NCBI GenBank assembly: GCA_004194705.1 | Contig: SADC01000293.1 | Coordinates: 122,402 to 186,401 of the forward strand | From: Ditylenchus dipsaci | Taxonomy: Eukaryota; Nematoda; Chromadorea; Rhabditida; Anguinidae | DNA: 64,000 bases | Direction of reading: 5' to 3' | Part shown: one piece after another, positions 10,700 to 20,489 of the stretch | Position numbering within the stretch: the first letter of the stretch is position 1 | How the letters are laid out: every line of letters starts with the position of its first letter | Notes under the pieces: generated by a model | The model's database searches: none | What the model saw: the letters and a program-made list of their open reading frames with translations, nothing else | What the model was told of the DNA's origin: nothing | Translations under genes and position numbers: made by a program

Positions 10700-11285
10700 A
10701 ATAAGTCTCATTCTGCGCCATAATTTCCGACTGTCTGTCAGAAGCACCGAGCGATTATGTGCAAAAGCTGGTCAATTCGTTTCTCTACACTACTTGGATC
10801 GAATCTTTGGGCGTACACTCTTCGGCAACTCTCTTAGTCTGGAACTCTTCAGATGTCATCTTAGCGACGCAACGAAAAAGAAATTGCCGTGAAATTGATC
10901 TCCATACCGCAGTAGTCCAGGGGGTGTGTACAAATTCATCCAGGTTTGTGTTTTTTTCTGCTGAAGTTAACTTATTAAAATATTAGGTCCTCACGTTTCA
11001 TGGAATGGGCCTTTCAAAGCCACAGTAGCGAGAGCTTTATGATCCAAAAAGAATTCACAGCCGCGAAAATCCTCGAGCTCCGTCTATGGAATTTACCCTA
11101 GATTGATCGTCTCAGCTTGGGAGTCGCTTTCAACTGAGTCTATTGCTAAGTCTTTTAAGGTTATCTTCTGCTTTTTGGTTTTTTCACAATGAACTTCTAT
11201 ATTTCAGACTGTGGGATTACGATTTGCCACGACGGGAGTGAAGACGGTCTAGTCCACTTCTCAAAGAACATGGCCCGATTCCGAT
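10700..11285 (+). pseudogene. pogo/Tigger-type transposase, decayed C-terminal half
   Basis: Plus-strand blocks in shifting frames match the DDE_1 domain and C-terminus of pogo/Tigger transposases. They are QKLVNSFLYTTWIESLG, then an ELFRCHLSDATKKKLP segment (family: LDSFRGHL...VK), then EIDLHTAVVQG. After an intron-like gap come SWNGPFKATVARAL, IVSAWESLSTESIAKSFK and DCGITICHDGSEDGLVHF. The last two correspond to the characteristic WxSIxxxxIxKSFKxCGIxxALDGSEDD stretch. At least four frame changes are needed. These enzymes are cut-and-paste transposases, and this copy is a relic. The upstream 10,260-10,640 may hold its N-terminal part but I cannot align it. Confidence 0.6.
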
Positions 11286-11584
11286 GACAATTCGATCTAA
11301 TGGAAGCCGGTATACAATGGATCAAGTTTACTGCCGCTGAAAGCTACGTGGACATGAAGAAAACGGTACATCAGCGATGAATCTTACAGTTTGAATGTGA
11401 TGATTATGATATATAATTCCTTCTTTGTTTTATTTTAAAATGTGAATTGTTACTCCCTTCAATAAATCTGATGATTTTTTGGTAGGAATGTGAAGGTATA
11501 AAATATGTGAAGCCAAATTACAATTTTTGCTTGGGTACTTTCAATCTTTCGCAAAAAAAGCGGCTTAGCCCACCTTTGAAAAAT

Positions 11585-11700
11585 GACCAACCCCTCTCCA
11601 TCAACTCACCCCTCTCTAATAACTCACCCCCTGGAGACGAGGTTGAAAAATAACNNNNNNNNNNNNNNNNNTTTTCCAAGCTTAAATAGTGAAGTGAAAT
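11585..11700. other. MITE half copy and assembly gap
   Basis: A second partial copy of the TAACTCACCCC repeat (compare 9,963-10,080, same orientation) runs into 17 N at 11,655-11,671. The missing bases probably held the inverted second half of this MITE. Confidence 0.7.
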
Positions 11701-11957
11701 ATTTTTTAATTTACCTACTGTAAACATGTTTTGATCAACCGAATGTTTGGAAAAATATCAAAAACAGATTTCATCTTTCATTTCCTCTTTTAGGAGTCGG
11801 CGGCCGCGCCCGACGCCCGGCGCCGAATTAATTGTGGGCGCCGGCGCCGATTTTAGTAGGACCAGGCGCCGATTTTTCTCAGCGTGCAGGTATGAATACT
11901 TAGACTTAAACTCACTTTAAAAAACTCACTTTTGGCTCTGGCCAAATAGTGTACTAA

Positions 11958-12204
11958 TACCGTATTCCTCTAAAATAGCCTCCTTCCAAAATAGCCCCCC
12001 CCCTCTACTTTGAGGGTCTGTATCTCGGAGCAGAGTAAATATTTTGCAAAGCGGTTGATACGTTTTCTTAACTCCACGAGCTCTACCGATTCCACTTTTT
12101 AGATTCTTAATTTTCACCCAAAAATCTCGAAATCGAATTCAATTTTTTCTGAAATTGGAGGTTGAATAAAATAGCCCCGGGGGCTATTTTAGAGGAATAC
12201 GGTA
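11958..12204. mobile_element. MITE, TACCGTATT...AATACGGTA
   Basis: Terminal inverted repeats TACCGTATTCCTCTAAAATA and TATTTTAGAGGAATACGGTA bound a 247-bp palindromic element with a C-rich stretch near the left end. The TA at each end could be a TA target duplication. Related copies occur at 33,914-34,111, 46,172-46,329 and 52,119-52,278, with halves at 9,963, 11,585 and 39,107. Confidence 0.8.
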
Positions 12205-12514
12205 GCCCAATATTTTCTTACGGGTTTTACTTCGACTAATTTTTTTGGTTTCGGACGAGTATTTTATATTTGAAGCTGGGAATGTTGAGCTGTTTTTTTT
12301 GTTGTTTTTTTTTTTTCAATCCTTGGAGTGGGTACCTACCCAGGGTATTGACTGCTTAGTCGAAACAGCATTTTGGTAATAAGCCATGTTCAGGACACGA
12401 TTCTGGATGTGGAACAATGATTTTTATTTACTTTTAGCTAAATTCGAAATTTGGATTCTGTAGGTGAATACCTAGTTAGAGAAGGTACTATTTGGTTCCC
12501 TACCTGCTTCTGGC

Positions 12515-12888
12515 ACTTTAAAGGACACGAAACTTGATAAGCAGAGCAATTTGAAAATTTTGAATTCACGCGGGGACCACCCTAATTTTCCAATATTGTT
12601 TTCGAATTGTTTTTGTTTGCACGTAAATTTTTTCGAAATATAGAACCGTTAACTAGTCAGCCCAACGTTGCTCAACCTTGCCAGATTGGACGACTTATCC
12701 TACTTTCACTGCACCACAACTACTGATGTAAGTTTGTGCTAAAAAATTCGCTCATAAATGGAATTCAAATTCAATGCACACAAAAAAATTAATTCAAAAA
12801 CATTATCGACAAATTAGGGTGGTCCCGCGCGATTCGAATTCCGCGAATTGCTGTGGTATCAAGTTCATGGTCCTTTAATGGTCTTATA
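12515..12888. mobile_element. Foldback MITE with GAATTC...GGGACCACCC arms
   Basis: The left arm has TTTAAAGGACACGAAACTTG and then CGCGGGGACCACCCTAATTT. The right arm repeats these inverted as AAATTAGGGTGGTCCCGCGC and then AAGTTCATGGTCCTTTAA. The inner part shares AGATTGGACGACTTATCC-like sequence with the element at 17,520-17,905, so the two are one family. Confidence 0.8.
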
Positions 12889-13454
12889 TAAACTAGTTTA
12901 TATCTTATATAAACTAGTTCGAACCTCAACCTCAAAAAATGGAGTGGGAATTTTACTGCGGGGAATTTCGGAAGGGGAAATTTACCAGAAAGGGAAAATT
13001 TTTGGATTCTGGAGGTGGAAACTTAGGAACTTGCCGCGAGAAATTCATCTATGGTGAATTTAACGTTCGCCGAAATTTAGGCCGGAGGAATCATGGCCGA
13101 CCAAATTATGGTCGAGCAAATTTTGCCGCGAGCAAATTTTGACGAACCGCGCCCCAAACCGTTCCCAGGGGTGTCACCATAGCAAGGTTGACTGTATTTG
13201 TAAAGTAAACAAAAAAATACAAAAAAAAAAGAAATAAAAAAAGGGTGTCCAACTTTTTAAAAGTCAATTTTCCGGGGTTAACTAGCCATAATTAAAATTT
13301 GTAGTGTTTTAGGTAAAAAAGTTTTCGGTGAAAAAATCCAATAAATTCAAAAACTTCCAAAAACCAGCAAGTTAATTTTTGTTGAGTTTTGTTATAGACG
13401 GCAGTAATGAATAAGTGTAAGGGAGGCAGATAGAGAGAAATAAGAAACAGGCCT
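12889..13454. other. No gene recognised
   Basis: AT-rich sequence with a small cluster of GGCCGGAGGAATCATGGCC and AAATTATGGTCGAGC units near 13,080-13,140. It ends at CATAGCAAGGTTGACTGTA, which resembles one end of the CAGTCGACTC MITEs. No coding sequence is supported. Confidence 0.4.
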
Positions 13455-13532
13455 GGGGCGACCGATAGCTCAAATGGTTAGAGCGCCGACTTGCAAGGAG
13501 GATATCGTGGGATCGCAGTTTCTCCCAGGCCT
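13455..13532 (+). tRNA. Degenerate tRNA-like sequence (Ala-TGC-like) or tRNA-derived SINE
   Basis: A good RNA polymerase III A-box is present in TAGCTCAAATGGTTAGAGCG, with an anticodon-arm-like ACTTGCAAGG (TGC). The B-box region GGGATCGCAG is poor, and the expected acceptor stem for the D-arm position does not pair. Instead a 10-bp palindrome CAGGCCTGGG / CCCAGGCCTG encloses the whole unit. It is more likely a tRNA-derived repeat or pseudogene than a working tRNA gene. Confidence 0.4.
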
Positions 13533-13687
13533 GTAGAAAAGCCGTACGCGCCACTGGCGTTACGCTTACTTAAGAACATGTTTAATTGAAAAGTCTATTT
13601 TTTATTTTGTTGATTGGCACGAGTTTGAATAAGGAATTTTTTTGAAAAAATTGACCATCTAAAAGAGAGCCAACCAAATAAGAACTT

Positions 13688-13886
13688 AAAGGACCGTAGC
13701 CGTCGCCGACAACGAGAAATTTCAAATGTTTGAATTCGCGGGGGACAGTTCTCTTTCGTCTCGCACTGTACTTTTTTGACTTGCTTCGAATGACTCAAAA
13801 GAGTACAATGAAAGACGAAAGAGAACTGTCCCGCGCGAATTCAAACATTTGAAATTCTCGTTGTCGGCGACGGCTATGGTCCTTCA
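13688..13886. repeat. Near-perfect hairpin of about 200 bp
   Basis: The left half runs AAGGACCGTAGCCGTCGCC, TTTGAATTCGCGGGGGACAG and CTTTCGTCTCGCACTGTAC. The right half is its complement. The loop is about 25 bp. A related hairpin lies at 62,045-62,235. Confidence 0.85.
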
Positions 13887-13889
13887 ACA

Positions 13890-14767
13890 CCAGAAAGACT
13901 GACGAAACAACCGTTGTTCTAGTGCAGAATTTCACGTAGATCATTTTCATATATAGGAGTACGGATGTTCGGATGTGGTGAAGTGACCTAATAACCTGTT
14001 TCCAGCACTCGAACCATTTCGTGGAAAGTGGAAAATCTCCTGAGAGGCTGACACTTCTCATCTTCAGACCACGTATATGACCGCAATATGTCAAAATGAC
14101 CGCCACGATCTGCTCTTTTGAATGAGTGTATGTGAGTAGAAATATGTATGCAAAAACTTGGACAACCAGCATCCAATTCACAAAACCACATTTTCTCGCC
14201 TGTCAAATTTCCACTTAAAAGCCGCTCAAGAGCATGTCGCAGCTGTGTATAACTGCTCAATGTTTGGTCAATACTTTATAGACAAAATTCCAGAGCTACA
14301 AGATGAGCGGAAATCAGCACGAAATTTGACAAAAGTCACTCAAAATTACAGGAGAAGAGGTTAAAACCAACTTTTTTCCTGGTATTGGAATTTGAAGGAT
14401 ACTTGTTTTGGCACATTCCTGGGCGACTTTTATAGGGAAATTGCTAGTGCAATATACCAAAATGATCAGAGGAAAAATGCAATAGAACTAATACAAAGAC
14501 TCACAAGACAACAAGCAAATACAACCTATTCAGCCAAAAGCAGATCGTGGCGGTCATTTTGACATATTGCAGTCATAGATTTTGATCTCGACACAGGTAG
14601 TACCACCCTCTCGGTAGATGTTCCACTTTTCTCGAAATGGTCGAGTGCTGGAAACAGGTTATTAGGTCACTTCACCACATCCGAACATCCGTAATCCTTA
14701 TATATGAAAATGAATCTACGTGAAATTCTGCACTAGAAACAACGGTTGTTCCGGTTCAGTCTTTCTC
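13890..14767. mobile_element. Foldback element with arms of about 240 bp
   Basis: The arms at 13,890-14,128 and 14,529-14,767 are inverted copies sharing ACAACCGTTGTT, GTGCAGAATTTCACGTAG, GGATGTGGTGAAGTGACC, AACCTGTTTCCAGCACTCGA and CGTGGCGGTCATTTTGACAT. The 400-bp interior has no recognised gene. It directly abuts the hairpin at 13,688-13,886. Confidence 0.85.
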
Positions 14768-16477
14768 GTGTTAAGATGCAAAGTTTTGGTACTTAAAAAC
14801 TTTCTTAACAACCCAGCCTTAGAACAAAAAAGATCACGCCACAAAATATTATAAATAGATAAACTTATAGCCGAAATAAAATCGCCAGCAAAAGTTGCCA
14901 TCGTTTATTAAGGGCTAATTTTTGTGTTTCATTGAGTTTTTTTTACCAAACGTCGAGAACCAAAATGTTTAAAATTCCTTAAATGGGTACAATTAATTTT
15001 AGAAAGGATAATACCTTCTTCTGGCTAAAATTGCCTTCTTTTTAGCTGAAAAATGCCTTCTTTAGACTTAAATTTGCCTCATGTTAACTGGAATATGCAT
15101 TATTTTTCGGTAAGCATGATGTTTTTATTCTGGTCATTTATTTAAAGCTTACTGTCATTTTTAAGAATTAAGACTGTGATCTATCCCTACTCCATTATCC
15201 GGTACGTACACAATATTCACGGCCACAATACTCTCGGCCAAAATAGCCTCAGGCCACAATAGTCTCAGACAAATTTAATCGAATTAAATTTTTGGCTACA
15301 TTGTGTTATATGATCCTCGCTCGAAAACGCCCAAAATCACCGTTTTCAACCTTCTAGCACTTTGTTCATGCTTATATGCATACTTTTCAGCCAAAAAAAG
15401 GCTTTTTCCAATCTTTTTACTCTAAAATTCAAAAAAGAAGGCACTTATCAGCCAGAAGAAGGCCCATTTAATACTTTCCATTTAGAAATTACTCTTCTAA
15501 TTAATACCATATTTGTTTCTTTTGAAATAGTTAATGTTGCTGAGCTGTTAGTGTGAATACTGCCTTAATATGTATGAAAAAATATAATGCAATGATTAAT
15601 TAAGTCACATAGCTCACTTTCTGCGGTTTAGGGCTTAACACACTGCAAACTGTCAATATTTCTTTTTAAATTTCCACTGCCAGCTCATATAAAAAAATTA
15701 TTTTTATTGTAAAGAATGTGCTGAGATATGCCTTTAAAAAAAAGACCAAAATCCAAGTTGTTTCAATTTATCGAATACCACCAAACCAACATATTTTTGG
15801 CCATCCTAATAAAACTACCTTAGTCCCAAGGCAAAAAGTCAAATTTTGGTCAATTTTTTTTTGTCAAAAAGTGTTAACCGCGACCTGGCCACGGCTTTTC
15901 AAAATGTGAAAAAAGTTCACTTTGGCCTTTTAAAAAGAATTGCGAGAAACTAAAAAAATTTTAAATTTGACTAGAATGATGTTCCGCAGTCAAATGGTCT
16001 TCTTGATTTTGTAAAGATTTGCGCTAACTTTTTAGAGAGCAGATCCAGGGCTACATTTATATACACTTATATGACTCGCCATCGAAAAACGCAAATTTCA
16101 ATGTTTTTGATGCTCTTCAAGTTTTACTAACTTCTAGACTTGTATATGACATAAGTCTAGACTTTCAATTGATCTGTACTCAACTTTTTTAAAGAAAAGT
16201 TGAAAATCTGATATTTATGACCTTCGTATTTTTTTCGATTTTACGGCGAATGGGCTAGCAAAATGGCTCGAATGGCTTTATAAGCAGGATTGAGCCTGTG
16301 ACCTCAACGAAAAACAGCTTTATTTGCTATGTAAAATCGAAAAGCTTTACGACTGCGCCACGCAAACATGTCGAATAGCCGATAGTGAACCCTTTTTTCG
16401 CGTTTGAAAAAGCCGTTCTGGCTGTGATCACATGATTGTATCAGTATTTTTTCTATTTTTCTAAGAAATTAAAAAAT
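14768..16477. other. No gene recognised; scattered short repeats
   Basis: Units such as TGCCTTCTTTTTAGCTG near 15,030-15,080 reappear inverted near 15,390-15,465 (AGCCAGAAGAAGGC), which suggests a decayed inverted-repeat element. A small GGCCACAATA array lies at 15,220-15,272. CCTTAGTCCCAAGGCAAAAA near 15,820 matches the large foldback family at 32.3 and 58.5 kb. No coding sequence is supported. Confidence 0.45.
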
Positions 16478-16726
16478 CGACCCTAGTAGCGAATCCCCCC
16501 CCCCAACGATTTTCCCTTTTTTACTTTTGTAAAAAGTACCCAAATTTATGTCCCAGACCCCGGAAAATGTGCGCAAACTTTTCATTAGTCACAACTTCCG
16601 TACGCTGGCCTACCCCAAGTCTAAGGGCTAAGCTTAAACTTGTTGTTTGCAAGGGTAGTTACAGCAGTTTTTAAAGGTGGGATTTTTGGGGGAGGGGGGG
16701 TGGTATTCGCTACTAGCGCCAAAAAA
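16478..16726. mobile_element. MITE, CCTAGTAGCGAATCCCCC family, full copy
   Basis: Terminal inverted repeats are CCTAGTAGCGAAT and ATTCGCTACTAG. C-runs and G-runs lie just inside. The interior holds AGTACCCAAATTTATGTCCC and TTAGTCACAACTTCCGTAC. Other copies: 7,128-7,330, 28,395-28,635, and a fragment at 21,128-21,190. Confidence 0.8.
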
Positions 16727-17519
16727 TCTTCATTCGAATATTAAGCAAAAATAAGTGCATCTAGCCTGATATGAAAATATCGATTAGCTGGCCGTTTTCC
16801 TGCCCATCTAAAAATCATGTGTTCAGCATCTCTGTATGTCTGATGGTGGGGTGTGTATATGAGGAGGTGTGGATATGCACTCTTTATATTTTCATAGTCT
16901 CTTATGTATACCCGAAATTCAAAAAAAGCACTAAAAGTTCATTTACAATTTGTTGCTCTGATTTTGTTGAGACCTTTTAAATATCAAGCAATCTCAAGCT
17001 AAATAGCTCAAACTTTTTATTTTTTCTTATAATTTTTGTTCAATAAAAAGTTACGAATATTTGATGCACTAGTTATTTAGAATCTCAAATTGTTTTTATC
17101 CACCAATTTAATTATTTAACCCGTCCAAAAATTATTTACCCCATGAAAATTTTTAATTTCGCTGAAAATATTCAAATTTGACGGGTCAAGGTGATGGGTG
17201 TAACTGGGCTAATTCCCCCCTTGAACTTTTTTTTGATAAAAAAAAACACCATAAAGGTCGAAAACGGCATCTGGGGCGCTTTATGCCCTCCCCCCTCTGA
17301 AATTTTTAGCCTACATCACCCTCTTCCTGAAAACATTTTCTGGACACGCCTCCGCCGGGACCGAAAAATGTCTTACCTCACTTTACCGAGGTCTGAGAAA
17401 TATATTTGGATACTTCTCACTCTGATTTTATAAAAATAAGTTCTGGAGAGGAGAGAAATATATACTAGGGTCATCCTTTTCAAAATTTTGAGAAGCCTTG
17501 TTTAAAGGATTATGGTTTT

Positions 17520-17905
17520 GAACGCAGCGGCATTTCAGAAACTCGAATTGGCGAGAGACACTTTTTTTACTCCGAAAATGTTGTTTTGAAATATTTTTCA
17601 TCTGCATTTAAATTAAAATTTTATGTATTAATCCAAAAAATCTAAATCTGATACAACTAATCTTGTGACAGTGTTAGATAGTTATAGTGCAGTAAAAGTA
17701 GGCTAACTTGTTCAATCTGGCAATTTCAAGCAACTTTAAGCTCGACTAGTAGATAGTTAACTAGTAATAGTTGATAAAATTTCAGATGCAAACAAAAAAT
17801 GTAATTTGAAAATAATTGTTGAATATTTTCGGAGTAAAAAGTGATCCCCGCCAATTCAATTTCAAAAATTCAGCGCTGTTTTTACAACCATGTTCCTTTA
17901 AAGCT
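17520..17905. mobile_element. Foldback MITE with TTTTACTCCGAAAAT tips
   Basis: CTCGAATTGGCGAGAGACAC followed by TTTACTCCGAAAATG on the left is matched inverted by ATTTTCGGAGTAAAAAGTG and CCCCGCCAATTC on the right. The inner part is shared with 12,515-12,888. The tips resemble those at 30,797 and 32,318. Confidence 0.7.
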
Positions 17906-18349
17906 TTTTCAAATATATCTGTTCTATTATTGTATCTTAGCCGATTGGTCTAACTTATCAACTTTAACTAATACTGCTGAACCTTTTCGTTTTTGTAATT
18001 AATTATTACATCACTTTTATTTTTAGTTCGTCTCGCATTAATGACTCTGAAATACGCATTTGTCTCTTACTCAAATAGATATTTCTGCACACTTTTCCTT
18101 TTCTGCAGCAACTGCAAAAAATGCCTGTTTTAACCAATTTAAGTCAGACTATCAAAAATTTGTTGTTTTTTGGCTCTATATCAGGGATGGGAATCGTACT
18201 TTTTAAAAAGATTTGTACTTTTTTCGCCTCGTGTTTTTTTTGTATTTTTTTTGAATTTGCGCCAAAAACAAGAAAAATTTTGCCTGCGGCGCAGTTTTTC
18301 GTTATATTTTTCAAATATTTTTTTTACTTTGTGAAGTCTTTATTCAATG

Positions 18350-18660
18350 TACAGTCCAACCTCGTTATAACATACCCCCTTGGGACCGACCCTAGGGGGT
18401 ATGTTATATCGGGGGTTAATTTAACGGACTTTATAATTAAAGGGACTTATTTTATATCGAGGGATACAGTCGACTCTCCCAATAACGAACCCCCTGGGGA
18501 CTGGGCTCTAGGTGTTCGTTATTGAGAGAGTTCGTTATAAGTACTTTATCGAAAATCCAACCAAACCAAACCAAAAAAAGTGTTCGTTATTGAGAGAGTT
18601 TGTTATTCAGGGGGTCGTTATTGGAGAGTCGACTGTATGTTATAACGAGGTTCCACTGTA
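18350..18660. mobile_element. Two nested TACAGTC MITEs
   Basis: The outer pair is TACAGTCCAACCTCGTTATA and TATAACGAGGTTCCACTGTA. The inner pair (18,465-18,637) is TACAGTCGACTCTCC and GGAGAGTCGACTGTA. TA at the edges and CAGTC tips are Tc1/mariner-like. Relatives: 60,131-60,305 and partial ones near 25,270, 31,200, 40,027 and 62,375. Confidence 0.75.
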
Positions 18661-18689
18661 CCTTTAACCTTTTATTGTTTGAAAGACAT

Positions 18690-18785
18690 GGTGACGGGGT
18701 ACACGACAAAACACCGCGGGACAAAACACCGCCCTACGACAAAACACCGCCGGACATAACACCGCCTACGAAAAACACCGCCGCT
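18690..18785. repeat. Minisatellite, unit ACGACAAAACACCGCC
   Basis: Five to six imperfect units of about 16 bp. No inverted partner is seen in the window. Confidence 0.75.
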
Positions 18786-20489
18786 ATGTATTCTACCTCG
18801 AGATGATCAAAACCTTTGAGATATTATTGTTCGACTAGATCATAGTTGTGAACTAAAGATTTACTTCGCTGCCTGAGTGTCTATATGCTCTCCTTATTCG
18901 TTATCTGTACGGAGCAATCTCAAGTATCATTTTATTGGAACCTTTAACTTAGTATCATCCTATCGATCCACTTTTAAGATGTTTATCACCTATTACTAGG
19001 GTTGGCGTCTTAACCCGTCGATATCGACTTTTCATGTGAAAAGTCGAGAAAATTTCGACGTTTGACTCTACGCGTCGAGTCGGAAATTTCGACTGGTCGC
19101 CAACCCTACTTGTGACATATTATGCACCTAACTCCTCCTATTATGCACCTAACCTCTTGGACCTGTAAACAAGATCTTCAAGCACCAGTTCTTTATTAGT
19201 AGTAACGCGAATAACAACAAAAAGACTGATGAATTACACTAATTTCATCATTTTCCTTGACAGCTTTCCAACTTCTATTACGTGTTCAAACTTTGTCCCG
19301 CGCCAATTTAAAAAATTTCACCTAATCATTGAACTTCTGTACGGATTTTCAACTTGTTTCTAACAAAACAAGGCCTAGAATTTTATTATAGGTATGGTTT
19401 TGTTGGAAACTAAGCTCGAAAATCCGTACATAAGTTAAATAATTAGGAAATTTGTTTGACCTGGTGAGGACCAATTTTGAACAGGTGACTATGCCTTTTT
19501 AAATTTCAGTGCTTATCTTAACCAATTGCGTGTAAAGTTCAATACACGAACTTTTTGACAAAAAGTAGTATCAATCTTTTTTGTGTGTTTGGGATTTTAA
19601 ATTACTAAGTCCATCTAAAACATGTAGAAACAAGTTTTCGGTGATTTTGCGGCAACCAAAAAGATACATACGTATATTTAATACACATTTCAAGGCATAA
19701 ATTAGACAAAAAATGGTTCGAATTGCTTTTAGAAAGAGTTGGTTGAATAATAAAGAACAAAATCAATATGGTTCCTTGCGAAATAACGAGTTTTAGAAAA
19801 AGTTCTTTTTTCCGACCCCAAAATCTTTTTTTTGGAAAATGTACTTTTTTCGAAAATCCTCATTGCCATCCCTGCTCTATATGTATTCGCGCCCACCCCA
19901 AAAATATGCCTTGGTATGCCCCCTGTCGATTTTTTTGAAAATTTTTTCTCGAGAAGTATCAAAAAGGGTTATTTCAGGGATCGGAAACGTCCTTTATTTA
20001 AAGATTTGTCCTTTATTTGAGATCCGAAATCTTTAGAATTTTTTGAGATTTTAGGTCAAAATCTTTATTTTTGTGCTCAAAAATCAATAAGCATTGGATA
20101 AAATGACACTTTAAGACCAAATGTCATTTATTTTACCGAAACGTCCTATACTTTGAAATTTTTTATTTCCGAGCCCTGTTTATTTATATTTTTTAATTAT
20201 TTCTATGCAAATTTTTTTTTCGGTAAAATAATTTCCTAAAGTTTCTTACCTTTAGACTACAATGTTAATTTTTTTTCTAAGTTTCAAACTTTAAAGAAAA
20301 AATTTCGAAAAAAATATGCGTGGTGACCAAGGTAAGATTTTTTAAGAAATTTTTTAACCAAAAATTTTTTGCGTTGAAATGATTTTAGAGTGTTTTTTGA
20401 GACTTTTGAAGAAAAATATTTTCCAAAATTAATTAACAGAAGGGATTAAGGCATATTTTTATGGGGTGGGCGCGAATGCATATAGAGCC

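Larger units (their letters stand above)
18182..19874. mobile_element. Non-autonomous hAT-type element, TSD CTCTATAT
   Basis: The ends CAGGGATGGGAATCGTAC and its inverted partner ending TTGCCATCCCTG are flanked by identical 8-bp CTCTATAT (18,174-18,181 and 19,875-19,882). Both end sequence and duplication length fit hAT. Subterminal units of the AAAGATTTGTACTTTT type follow, and the right end has AAATGTACTTTTTTCG. It carries the nested MITEs at 18,350-18,660, a CGACAAAACACCGC array (18,690-18,785), a small TAGGGTTGGCG...CGCCAACCCTA palindrome (18,998-19,109) and a CCGCCAATTC-family copy (19,295-19,478). There is no transposase. Confidence 0.88.
18172..20489. mobile_element. MITE split by a hAT insertion in its own terminus
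   Basis: The right end (20,445-20,489) reads GGGGTGGGCGCGAATGCATA then TAGAGCC. Its inverted partner, GTATTCGCGCCCACCCC then AAAAATATGCC, begins at 19,875. The missing first bases GGCTCTATAT stand at 18,172-18,181, on the other side of the 1.7-kb hAT element. Without that insertion the MITE is about 625 bp. The interior holds CAGGGATCGGAAACGTCC at 19,975 and TTTCCGAGCCCTG near 20,178, which look like the ends of a further small nested element. Confidence 0.75.

Noticed and set aside
16261..16390. Minus-strand tRNA with a long variable arm
   Set aside because: A-box (GTGGCGCAGTCG) and B-box (GGTCACAGGCTCAATCC) resemblance is weak, and the arms do not pair well.
19975..20178. Separate hAT MITE with CAGGGATCGG and CCGAGCCCTG ends
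   Set aside because: Ends look right, but the flanking 8 bp (GGTTATTT and TTTATTTA) do not match cleanly. Kept only as a remark.
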